Notes: generated by a model not told the origin, from the sequence alone. A stretch of DNA of 44,061 nucleotides from Candidatus Poribacteria bacterium (GCA_021295715.1 JAGWBV010000017.1:1-44061), one strand, 5' to 3'; numbered from the stretch's first letter, positions 36,778 to 43,697 are shown. Program-made: numbers and translations.

Positions 36778-38749
36778 AAGGCTCTTGATAAGCGAGATCC
36801 AGCTGACCGAACCGCAAGGAAAAATTAAAAATCAGAAGCTTCTAAATGATGAACAGATTCGCCACTTTATTGTGAATGGGTATGTCAACGTTACCGCTGA
36901 CGTGCCGACACACATCCACGAGACCATCTATGATAAAACCGATGAACTCTTTGAAGGAGCGACGGATTTCCGAGGCGATAGGCAACACAACCCACTCAAT
37001 AACATTTTACCGGTGGTGCCAGAACTTCAGGTAGTCTTGGAATCTCCAGAGGTGCGCGGTGCGCTCACCAGCATTTTGGGGAACGGGTATGTCATGCACC
37101 CGCATCGGCATTGCCACCCCAATTTTTTAGGAAGTGCACCGAGCGGGAAGGAAGATGGCGAAGAGCGGTTGATGATGCCGCTGCATAAAGATGGACACGC
37201 CGGTGGGAAGCGACCACGGCATCGAACACCTCGCTGGGCGATTCTCTTCTATTATCCGCAACCGTGTCTCGCTGAACAAGGACCGACCTGTATCATTCCG
37301 GGGACGCAATACATCCGAGAATTTATGTTGGATGGCGAACGTCAACGGCACGAGATACATGCAGAAGGTGGAAACGGGACGCGACTGCTTTCTGAGGGTT
37401 TCCTGAATCGTAATCTGGTTCCGATGTCCGGTGAACTCGGCACGGTGTGGATTATGCACTTTGATATGGTGCATTCGTTCCTGCAGAACTATGTTCCTCT
37501 GAATCGCTACGGGATGAAATTCGTCTTCATGCGCACTGAGCAGCCGACGGCACCTTCATGGAACAGTGAAACCTCTCTGTGGCAACCCCCTGAAGTTAAC
37601 CACGTTCCTTACGATGCGGAGATCCTCTGGACGTATATCTGGAATTGGATGTCCGGCAAGACCGATCTATATGACACTGACCGTCCAAATACCACGATAG
37701 ATGTAGCATCAGCGGTTGCGGCATTGAAAGCAGATGATCCGAACGAGCGTATGAAAGCCGCCAACGAATTGGGTTTTTGGCGTCCCTTGCAAGCCGAAAC
37801 TTGCTCTAAAACAGTGCGAACAGTTGCTGCGGAGGCTGTCCCCGCACTGGTCGATGCCCTCAAAGATAGTTATGAACCTGTCCGTCGGAACGCCATCTAT
37901 GCGCTTGGTGCGATCGGTGAACCGGCTGTTAAACCCCTCGTTGATGCGCTTGATTCAGAGAAAGAGGCGTTTGATATGGAGCCGATTCTCCATATCTGTG
38001 ATGCCGCGCATGGACTCGCGGCAACGGGTACGCCAGCTGTGTCTGAACTCATAACGGCTCTACAGGACAAACGCGAGAACGTGCGCGCTTCAGCAGCGTA
38101 TGCATTAGGCGAGATGGGGCCTGTCGCAGCAGAGGCGGTTGATGGACTTATTGCGTTATTAACGGATGAATCGGAAGAGGTGCGACGGCATGCAACCTCG
38201 GCATTGGGGATGATTAAAGTGCCAGTGTCGAAAACAGTCCCGGCGTTGTTAGAGGTCCTGGAAGATCGCGAAGACACGGATTTAGCGTTCTTTGCGGCGC
38301 AGGCGTTGACTCGTATTGGACCAGATGCGACGGAAGCTATCCCGGCATTGTGGGAGGCATTGATGAGCGAGTCGGCGTATGTGCGTGGATTCTCTTCGGA
38401 GGCATTGGCTCGGATTGGCACTGCTGAAGCATTGCAGGCGCTCGTGCCGTTTCTACGGACGGCGCGTTGGTTTAATTATGTCAAGAAGAGTGTGCCAGCT
38501 TTCAGTATTGAATTGAAGGACGCAAAATTCGCACCGAGTGACGCAGATTCCCTCACGAAATTGATTCAAGAGTGGGCGGAACAGAAGGATATTCCCTTAC
38601 CGAAACCAGAGACGATCTCACAGGACTCCGATACACAATTTCAGGTGACCTTCAGCGATGGCAGACAAGCGACTGCCCGCGTTGAGGGTGATGTGCTAAA
38701 CCTCTATCGTAAAACGCGTGTGGAGGCTGGATTTAAGACATATCGTTAG
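36758..38749 (+). CDS. PhyH dioxygenase fused to a HEAT-repeat domain
   Basis: A 663-codon frame. Residues about 30-310 are a PhyH-type Fe(II)/2-oxoglutarate oxygenase: N-D-E-Q-I-R-H-F-I-V-N-G-Y-V opening, metal site H-K-D in M-P-L-H-K-D-G-H, and distal His in W-I-M-H-F-D-M-V-H. Residues about 320-600 hold five or six HEAT/PBS-lyase-type repeats (A-V-P-A-L-V-D-A-L-K-D, V-R-R-N-A-I-Y-A-L-G-A-I-G, V-R-A-S-A-A-Y-A-L-G-E-M-G, V-R-R-H-A-T-S-A-L-G), a helical scaffold for protein contacts. A small domain ends the protein. The start is unclear: GTG 36758 and TTG 36785 lie inside the leader repeat, and no in-frame ATG precedes the family's first residues. One missing G after AT at 36831-36832 would restore an ATG in frame. 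Confidence 0.85.
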   Translation: MEGGYTGRLLISEIQLTEPQGKIKNQKLLNDEQIRHFIVNGYVNVTADVPTHIHETIYDKTDELFEGATDFRGDRQHNPLNNILPVVPELQVVLESPEVRGALTSILGNGYVMHPHRHCHPNFLGSAPSGKEDGEERLMMPLHKDGHAGGKRPRHRTPRWAILFYYPQPCLAEQGPTCIIPGTQYIREFMLDGERQRHEIHAEGGNGTRLLSEGFLNRNLVPMSGELGTVWIMHFDMVHSFLQNYVPLNRYGMKFVFMRTEQPTAPSWNSETSLWQPPEVNHVPYDAEILWTYIWNWMSGKTDLYDTDRPNTTIDVASAVAALKADDPNERMKAANELGFWRPLQAETCSKTVRTVAAEAVPALVDALKDSYEPVRRNAIYALGAIGEPAVKPLVDALDSEKEAFDMEPILHICDAAHGLAATGTPAVSELITALQDKRENVRASAAYALGEMGPVAAEAVDGLIALLTDESEEVRRHATSALGMIKVPVSKTVPALLEVLEDREDTDLAFFAAQALTRIGPDATEAIPALWEALMSESAYVRGFSSEALARIGTAEALQALVPFLRTARWFNYVKKSVPAFSIELKDAKFAPSDADSLTKLIQEWAEQKDIPLPKPETISQDSDTQFQVTFSDGRQATARVEGDVLNLYRKTRVEAGFKTYR

Positions 38750-38781
38750 GATGCTGAAGTAAAATTAGATTCCTTTTTCCC

Positions 38782-38808
38782 GCTGGCGAGGTTTAAAATC
38801 TCGCCAGC
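38782..38808. terminator. Bidirectional hairpin terminator
   Basis: GCTGGCGAG (38782-38790) pairs with CTCGCCAGC (38800-38808) around an A/T-rich 9-nt loop. It lies between convergent genes (PhyH-HEAT and a lipoprotein). AAAATTTTGC follows on the plus strand and a GGGAAAAAGG run on the minus strand. Confidence 0.65.
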
Positions 38809-38820
38809 AAAATTTTGCAT

Positions 38821-39765
38821 CTATCGGGATTTTTCATCGCTTGCATCGTCTGTGTAAGTGGATTCTGCTTGCGATGGGACCTCTATACGATCTCCTTCCG
38901 CACGGAAATCGTATATGGTTTTGCTGCCATCAGGGAGAATAGTTGTTATTCTGCCGTTGCTATAGGATGTCTCCCCGGTGTACCTCAATACAGGTCGGTC
39001 CATTGAGATCCCCAGTCTTTCGTATCGCTCTTTGTCCTTTTTCCACCTTTTTAAGTTTGCTTTTGTGGCATCTGACGGATAGAGGGATGCTTCTGCAGTG
39101 TAGAGTTCTATTGCCTCATCAATGTTAAACCCAATGCCGCTGTAAAATTTTTGTTTGAGTCGCATATAGGTGCGAACTTCTGGAATATCCCCGAATTTCC
39201 TTATCAATGGATTGTGGGGACTTGGATTATCTGGGTTGTCCGTGAAAGGGTTAACGAGCACAAAATCTGGCGGCGGTAAGTTTTCTTTTGGCGGGGTGTC
39301 TGTCAATACGGGTACATCTGCTGGGATTCCGAGTCTTTCGTATCGCTTTTTGTCGGATTTCAGGTCTTTTAACATCTCCTTTGCGGCAGGCGTAGGATAG
39401 AGGTAGACTTCTGCAGTGTAGAGTTCTATTGCCTCATCAATGCTAAGCCCGATGCCACGCTCCAGTTTTTGCTTGAGTCGGATATAAGTGTGGACTTGCG
39501 GGATGTCCCCAAACTGCTTGATAAGTCGGTTATGCAGACGAATGTTATCTGGATGGTTCTTGGACGGATTGGACCCGGTAGTGAAATCTTCTTTGGTGGG
39601 CTGCGCCTTTACATTTTTATCTGTAGACAGATGGGCAGTGTTGCCATCTTCAGAGCGTATTTCGGATGTCTCAGTCTTGATATGTCTACTGGCACACCCG
39701 AAGAGGAGAAAACTGGCAAAAATACCGAGCAGTGTTATGACTGGAAGGGCGAAAATCCGTTTCAT
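38821..39765 (-). CDS. Lipoprotein with an internal tandem duplication
   Basis: A 314-residue lipoprotein: ATG 39765 after AAAGGAG, signal peptide ending in L-L-F-G-C. The middle contains two copies of a module of about 85 residues (about 70-155 and 175-262). Shared blocks are F-G-D-I-P, then Y-x-R-L-K-Q-K, then D-E-A-I-E-L-Y-T-A-E, then Y-P, and Y-E-R-L-G-I near the end. The two halves look about 60% alike, so the duplication is moderately old. I do not recognise the module; helical, charged content suggests a binding or scaffold role. The C-terminal part (from about 262) has a strand G-R-I-T-T-I-L-P-D-G-S-K-T-I-Y-D. It is a single gene, ended by the hairpin at 38782. Confidence 0.85.
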   Translation of the reverse strand: MKRIFALPVITLLGIFASFLLFGCASRHIKTETSEIRSEDGNTAHLSTDKNVKAQPTKEDFTTGSNPSKNHPDNIRLHNRLIKQFGDIPQVHTYIRLKQKLERGIGLSIDEAIELYTAEVYLYPTPAAKEMLKDLKSDKKRYERLGIPADVPVLTDTPPKENLPPPDFVLVNPFTDNPDNPSPHNPLIRKFGDIPEVRTYMRLKQKFYSGIGFNIDEAIELYTAEASLYPSDATKANLKRWKKDKERYERLGISMDRPVLRYTGETSYSNGRITTILPDGSKTIYDFRAEGDRIEVPSQAESTYTDDASDEKSR

Positions 39766-39820
39766 TTTGGTTCTCCTTTGTTTTTATCTTTGACTGTTTT
39801 TTCTCGTTTTCTGGTAAATC

Positions 39821-39826
39821 AGTATA
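39821..39826 (-). promoter_or_regulatory. Possible extended -10 of the duplicated lipoprotein gene
   Basis: On the minus strand the sequence reads TGATATACT, a TGN before a near-consensus -10 box, about 55 nt before ATG 39765. No matching -35 box at 17 nt. Confidence 0.4.
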
Positions 39827-39860
39827 TCACAATTCTGCGTTTTGGAGGACAAGTTTCCAA

Positions 39861-39889
39861 TTGATTTTCTGTGCCGAATTTGCTAAAAT
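39861..39889 (+). promoter_or_regulatory. Promoter of the HIT-SDR-SDR-GDPD cluster
   Basis: TTGATT (39861-39866), 17-nt spacer ending in TGC, TAAAAT (39884-39889), very similar to the promoter at 35650. The leader to ATG 40106 is about 210 nt and contains dispersed repeat copy D. Confidence 0.7.
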
Positions 39890-39939
39890 AATAAAGAGAC
39901 TCATTCTTTGCAACGCTTCTATTTTTTAATTCAAAATGC

Positions 39940-40010
39940 GTAGTTCGTAATGAAATTATGCCTTAAATGGCATAATTTGTCTTTGCTTTACATTTGGAGA
40001 GCGGATATAA
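39940..40010 (+). repeat. Dispersed leader repeat, long form (copy D)
   Basis: This includes 54 nt (39946-39999) identical to 41287-41340. It contains the palindrome ATTATGCC-TTAAAT-GGCATAAT, then TTTGTCTTTGCTTTACATTT and GGAGAGCGG. It lies between a promoter and the HIT gene. Confidence 0.85.
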
Positions 40011-40071
40011 GAAAGGCATGCTAAAGTTCTTAGGGAAACCCCCAAGCAAAACACCGACATTGTTTAACTGC

Positions 40072-40108
40072 GAGGAATAATTAAAAAAACGTAAGGAAAT
40101 AAAAAATG
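40072..40108 (+). promoter_or_regulatory. Decayed start-site motif with a second signal before the HIT gene
   Basis: GAGG followed by AATAATTAAAAA and then AAC instead of ATG: the conserved motif has lost its start codon. A second AAGG (40093-40096), 9 nt before ATG 40106, serves the gene instead. Confidence 0.5.
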
Positions 40109-40513
40109 GATTGTATCTTTTGTTCCATTGTTGCTGGTAACATTCCGGCAACAACAGTGTATGAAGATGAACACGTCTTGGCTTTTATGGATATTGCCCC
40201 CGCAAACCCGGGGCATACCCTCATTATACCAAAGCAACACTATCGAAATATCTATGATATCCCTGTAGAAATAGGCAGTAAAATTATGCAAGCCTCGATT
40301 CCGCTCGCAAACGCGATCCGAGCGGCATTGAACACTGATGGGCTTAATCTCGTTCAGTCGAATGAAGCCGCAGGGTTTCAGACCGTTTTTCATTTCCATC
40401 TCCACCTCGTCCCGCGATGGGAAGGCGACCCGCTCCGGTTACCCTGGCGACCGAGTGAAGGGGATATGGAGGAAATCGGCAACATTGCAGCAAAAATTCG
40501 AGAAGCTTTGTAG
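40106..40513 (+). CDS. HIT-family nucleotide hydrolase/transferase
   Basis: A 135-residue histidine-triad protein. C3-I-F-C6 at the N-terminus suggests the zinc site of HIT (HINT/Fhit-like) members. The catalytic triad is H96-F-H98-L-H100, followed by L-V-P-R. N-P-G-H-T-L-I-I-P-K-Q-H and D-I-A-P-A-N-P-G are typical. Such enzymes cleave phosphoramidates or dinucleoside polyphosphates and act in the cytoplasm. Length is at the family norm (about 115-145). The start ATG 40106 lies after AAGGAAATAA. It heads a cluster with an SDR gene 23 nt downstream. Confidence 0.95.
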   Translation: MDCIFCSIVAGNIPATTVYEDEHVLAFMDIAPANPGHTLIIPKQHYRNIYDIPVEIGSKIMQASIPLANAIRAALNTDGLNLVQSNEAAGFQTVFHFHLHLVPRWEGDPLRLPWRPSEGDMEEIGNIAAKIREAL

Positions 40514-40519
40514 AACCGA

Positions 40520-40539
40520 AAGGAAGAATTAAAAATATG
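40520..40539 (+). promoter_or_regulatory. Conserved start-site leader motif (first SDR gene)
   Basis: AAGGAAGAATTAAAAATATG; the spacing is 13 nt rather than 12, so the TAA is not in frame with the ATG. It is preceded by GTAGAACCG. Confidence 0.55.
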
Positions 40540-41241
40540 AACATCTTGATTACCTCCGCTGGTTCTGAACTGGCACGCAACGTAGCGGGAGCATTGGCGG
40601 AAGAACACACACTCCGCTTGACAGAGTTGTATCCCGTTGACACTGTTGAAGGAACGTTCGTGCAAAGCGAACTTGGACACGACGAGTCAACCAACGAACT
40701 GGTGCGCGGCATAGATACCATTATCCACATCGCCGAGATACCGTCTGATCTCCTGGTTTCCGAAGCTGACCAACCCGACAATTACGCTATCGATTATCAG
40801 ACGCGTTGCACTTATAACCTACTGATGGCAGCATCGGAAGAAGGCGTAAAACATGCCATTTACGCAAGCACACTCCGCCTTTTTGAGCAACATGGTGAAG
40901 ACTGGACGGTTACAGAGAGTTGGCGACCTCGTCCATCTGTCGATAGTTTCGTGCTTTCAAAGCATCTTGGCGAGTTCACGTGTAGAGAATTCGGTCGCGA
41001 GGGCAAGCTCAATGTGACGTGCCTTCGCCTCGGTAATCTCGGTACTGTAGATGCTGCCGTAACCGCCGAACCGGATTCAATGTGGCTTGAGATGAACGAT
41101 GCTGTCACCGCCTTTCAAGGAGCACTTGAATCTTCCTCGCCGTGGCGAATCTTTCACATCCAGTCAGAGTTTCCTGGCTCCCGTTTTTCCATCGGGAAAG
41201 CCAAAGGGCATCTGCAGTTCAATCCGCAATTCGTACCATAG
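40537..41241 (+). CDS. NAD-dependent epimerase/dehydratase-like (extended SDR) protein, degenerate motifs
   Basis: A 234-residue extended-SDR-like protein, shorter than the usual 300. The N-terminal fold is M-N-I-L-I-T-S-A-G-S-E-L-A-R-N, where the G-x-x-G-x-x-G dinucleotide loop is altered (S-A-G-S-E-L-A). The catalytic Y-x-x-x-K is F-V-L-S-K (D-S-F-V-L-S-K-H-L-G-E), so the Tyr is replaced by Phe. I-H-I-A-E-I-P and H-A-I-Y-A-S-T are otherwise typical. With both motifs changed, epimerase activity is doubtful and a binding or regulatory role possible. It lies 23 nt after the HIT gene and before dispersed repeat copy E and a second, more canonical SDR gene. Confidence 0.8.
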   Translation: MNILITSAGSELARNVAGALAEEHTLRLTELYPVDTVEGTFVQSELGHDESTNELVRGIDTIIHIAEIPSDLLVSEADQPDNYAIDYQTRCTYNLLMAASEEGVKHAIYASTLRLFEQHGEDWTVTESWRPRPSVDSFVLSKHLGEFTCREFGREGKLNVTCLRLGNLGTVDAAVTAEPDSMWLEMNDAVTAFQGALESSSPWRIFHIQSEFPGSRFSIGKAKGHLQFNPQFVP

Positions 41242-41280
41242 CCGATAGGTAGTCTTCCATGCCGTTCCTGAACCGAAATT

Positions 41281-41352
41281 GTAGCCCGTAATGAAATTAT
41301 GCCTTAAATGGCATAATTTGTCTTTGCTTTACATTTGGAGGGCGACTCTACG
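41281..41352 (+). repeat. Dispersed leader repeat, long form (copy E)
   Basis: This begins GTAGCCCGTAATGAAATTA, contains the ATTATGCC/GGCATAAT palindrome and TTTGTCTTTGCTTTACATTT, and ends GGAGGGCGACTCTACG. Its 54-nt core is identical to copy D. It separates two SDR genes. Confidence 0.85.
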
Positions 41353-41392
41353 CAAAGGAACGTCAATCCGAAATCCTATCTGAGCGAACCGC

Positions 41393-41411
41393 AAGGAAAA
41401 ATTAAAAAATG
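41393..41411 (+). promoter_or_regulatory. Conserved start-site leader motif (second SDR gene)
   Basis: AAGGAAAAATTAAAAAATG with 12-nt spacing and the in-frame TAA two codons before the start, preceded by GAGCGAACCGC. Confidence 0.7.
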
Positions 41412-42134
41412 AAAGTTCTTATTTTAGGGGGTAACGGGTATCTTGGACCGCATGTCGTCAAGGCGTTGGAGCCTTACTATACTTTGCGCGTCACAGACAT
41501 CAACGACATTGAAACGAAGCATGAATCGATGCACATCGATGTCGGTTCACTGGATCAGGTTCTGCGAGCAGCTGAAGGGATGGACGCGATTCTCAATTGC
41601 TCCGTCCTACGACACGATCGGCAGCTGGCTTTCGATGTGAGCACGCGTGGATGTTACAATACGATGCGCGCCGCTGTCGAACATGGTATCCGTCGCGTTA
41701 TTAACACGGGACCCCATTTCACTATCCAAGGCGATGACTATACCACCTACGATTACGAGATTAATCCGGATGTTCCACCACACACAAGCACCGGACTCTA
41801 TCCGTTGACTAAGGGGTTAGGACAGGAAATCTGTAAAGTCTTCACTGAACATTACGACATCTATGTTCTCTGTTATCTGTTCCTTAGTTTCCGGGAACAC
41901 GAAGATTCAGCGGAAGGCACCGATCTCAATCCGTTTTCTGTCAGTTGGCGGGATGCAGGAGAAGCCTTCCGACTGGGTTTAGAGATTGATTTGGAAGATC
42001 TCCCGTCACGCTGCGAGATTTTCAATATCTTCGCAGATTTACCGCATCAGCAGTTCTCGAATGTCAAAACAAAACGCATCTTAGGTTTTGCCCCCCAAGA
42101 TAATTTTGAGCGAATGTGGCATAAAACGGAATAG
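41409..42134 (+). CDS. NAD-dependent epimerase/dehydratase (extended SDR)
   Basis: A 241-residue extended-SDR protein. The dinucleotide loop L-I-L-G-G-N-G-Y-L-G (4-13) is intact, and the Y-x-x-x-K pair is in G-L-Y-P-L-T-K-G-L-G (near 136). D-I-N-D-I-E follows the second strand, consistent with NAD. The C-terminal substrate domain is short. Y-P-L-T-K and N-T-G-P suggest a sugar-nucleotide or related epimerase, but the substrate cannot be given. It is more canonical than the preceding paralogue; the two are clearly related and probably a duplication. The next gene (GDPD) starts 49 nt later and has its own start motif. Confidence 0.85.
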   Translation: MKVLILGGNGYLGPHVVKALEPYYTLRVTDINDIETKHESMHIDVGSLDQVLRAAEGMDAILNCSVLRHDRQLAFDVSTRGCYNTMRAAVEHGIRRVINTGPHFTIQGDDYTTYDYEINPDVPPHTSTGLYPLTKGLGQEICKVFTEHYDIYVLCYLFLSFREHEDSAEGTDLNPFSVSWRDAGEAFRLGLEIDLEDLPSRCEIFNIFADLPHQQFSNVKTKRILGFAPQDNFERMWHKTE

Positions 42135-42167
42135 GACATCAATATCCAATCCATCTGACCGAACCGC

Positions 42168-42186
42168 AGGGAAAAATTAAAAAATG
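42168..42186 (+). promoter_or_regulatory. Conserved start-site leader motif (GDPD gene)
   Basis: AGGGAAAAATTAAAAAATG with 12-nt spacing and the in-frame TAA, preceded by GACCGAACCGC. This intergenic gap of 49 nt has no dispersed repeat core. Confidence 0.65.
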
Positions 42187-42951
42187 GACATTCGGCTTTT
42201 CGCACATCGAGGCGGCATGGGGCGTGCACCCGAAAACACCCTTGCTTCCTTCAGGCAGGCATTGGCGGATGGTGCTGATGGATATGAGTGTGATGTCTGT
42301 CTTACCCAAGATAAGCAACCTGTCCTAATTCACGTTGGCTTCAACCGACACAGTATTCGGGAAGCTACAGGGTGTTCCAGATCCCTGAGTGATCTCACTT
42401 GGCAAGAGGTACAGCAACTCACGATGGAGGCATCTAATGAACCTGTTGCCCACCTTGACGACGCACTCCGTTTCGCACGAGAAAACCAAATGCCGTGTTT
42501 CGTTGAGCCGAAGACGGACACACCAGAACTACTTCCAATCATCATAGAACGGATCCGCCACTTTGAGGTCGTTCATCTTGTCAATATTCTCACATTTTAC
42601 TTCCGAAAGCATCTGCTTGTAGAGGCGAAACGTTTAGAGTCGAGGTTGCAGACAAGCGCGATTCTCATTAATCCAGCAGCGAACTTCCGCAAGGCAGCGG
42701 CTGCTATTGATGTAGACCGCATCATCTTAGGTTGGAGCGGGATTAATCACTTCGGGCTTTATAACACGTTCACGCAGACTGTTGCGCGCCAAGTCAAGGA
42801 ACTCCGGGCAAACGGTATTTTTGTGGATGCTGGATTCATTCAGACGGCGAAAGATGTCGCTTGGGCAGTCTCGCCGCAGAAAGCGGGTGGTGTTGATGGT
42901 TTATGGGTGGACGATGTGCCTTACATCAGACGTTGTCTCCAAGAGATTTAG
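42184..42951 (+). CDS. Glycerophosphodiester phosphodiesterase-family (GDPD) protein
   Basis: A 255-residue TIM-barrel protein of the GDPD family, which hydrolyses glycerophosphodiesters to glycerol-3-phosphate and an alcohol. The opening A-H8-R9-G-G with P-E17-N18-T and G-Y-E35-C-D37-V is typical, including the metal-binding pair E35/D37. The second conserved His, normally in an H-D-x pair, is H50 followed by V51, so the Asp is missing; L-T-Q-D-K-Q-P-V-L-I-H-V is otherwise in register. Activity may be altered. There is no signal peptide, so it would act in the cytoplasm. It is the last gene of the HIT-SDR-SDR-GDPD cluster and is convergent with an ECF sigma gene 21 nt away. Confidence 0.85.
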   Translation: MDIRLFAHRGGMGRAPENTLASFRQALADGADGYECDVCLTQDKQPVLIHVGFNRHSIREATGCSRSLSDLTWQEVQQLTMEASNEPVAHLDDALRFARENQMPCFVEPKTDTPELLPIIIERIRHFEVVHLVNILTFYFRKHLLVEAKRLESRLQTSAILINPAANFRKAAAAIDVDRIILGWSGINHFGLYNTFTQTVARQVKELRANGIFVDAGFIQTAKDVAWAVSPQKAGGVDGLWVDDVPYIRRCLQEI

Positions 42952-42972
42952 CTTTAGTAGACACCTTTGGGT

Positions 42973-43602
42973 TCAAGTTTTCGTGTACCATGCAAGAGGT
43001 TCGTTTTGCAGATAGGGAAGCAGCAGGTGCTGGAGTTTCCGACGTGCGTGGTATAGGTATGTTTTAACGGTGTTCTCCGACTTACCCAAACGTGATGCAA
43101 TCTCTTTTATCGGAAGTCCGTCCCAGTAACGCAGGCAAAAAGCGGTGCGTTGACTAAGAGGCAGCTGGTCGGTAGCTTTACGGATAATGTGTTCGAGTTC
43201 TTTCTTTTCGAGAAGTACACAAGGCGGAGGTTGCACCTCGGTCATTTGGAGTGTATCATCTGCGTTCTGAGGTAATTCCTCGAATCCTATAACACGTTGT
43301 CTATTACGTTTACGGAGAAAATCAATGCTACGATTGATAGCAATCTGGTAAAGCCAACTGTAAAATACGGATTGCCCCTTGAAGTTGGGCAGTGCCTGCC
43401 ACGCCTTCAAGAACACCTCTTGGCAGAGGTCTTTTGCTGTCTCACGGTCACGAACCTTGCGGTAAATCAGATTATAGATTTTTTGCTGATATTTGTACAC
43501 GAGTGGGTTAAACGCCTCTGTATCGCCGTTCTGGGCACGCGCAACAAGTTCCTGCTCATCGAAATTGTCGAGTTCAGCGTGTATTGTTAAAGCACTTCTC
43601 AT
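42973..43602 (-). CDS. ECF-type RNA polymerase sigma factor (second)
   Basis: A 209-residue ECF sigma factor. The start is ATG 43602, following AAGGAG at good spacing; the longer frame to 43692 begins in repeat-like sequence. Region 2 holds A-F-N-P-L-V-Y-K-Y-Q-Q-K-I-Y, D-L-C-Q-E-V-F-L-K-A-W and F-Y-S-W-L-Y-Q-I-A-I-N; region 4 holds L-P-L-S-Q-R-T-A-F-C-L-R-Y-W-D-G-L-P-I-K-E-I-A and E-N-T-V-K-T-Y-L-Y-H-A-R-R-K-L. It is a close relative of the factor at 24578. No anti-sigma gene follows within the window; GDPD lies convergent. The next upstream gene on the same strand is a TolC-family fragment 117 nt away. Confidence 0.93.
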   Translation of the reverse strand: MRSALTIHAELDNFDEQELVARAQNGDTEAFNPLVYKYQQKIYNLIYRKVRDRETAKDLCQEVFLKAWQALPNFKGQSVFYSWLYQIAINRSIDFLRKRNRQRVIGFEELPQNADDTLQMTEVQPPPCVLLEKKELEHIIRKATDQLPLSQRTAFCLRYWDGLPIKEIASRLGKSENTVKTYLYHARRKLQHLLLPYLQNEPLAWYTKT

Positions 43603-43697
43603 ATTTTTCTCCTTGTTTATGGCTGTCGGTGAAGAGGCTTTTCGTGGAATACGTAGAAAACCTGGGGAAATACGCAGAAATACCCCTATCAAATACC

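Noticed and set aside
43603-43692. Longer N-terminus for the second ECF sigma factor
   Set aside because: The extra 30 residues are repeat-like, and ATG 43602 has AAGGAG; sigma region 2 begins as usual after it.
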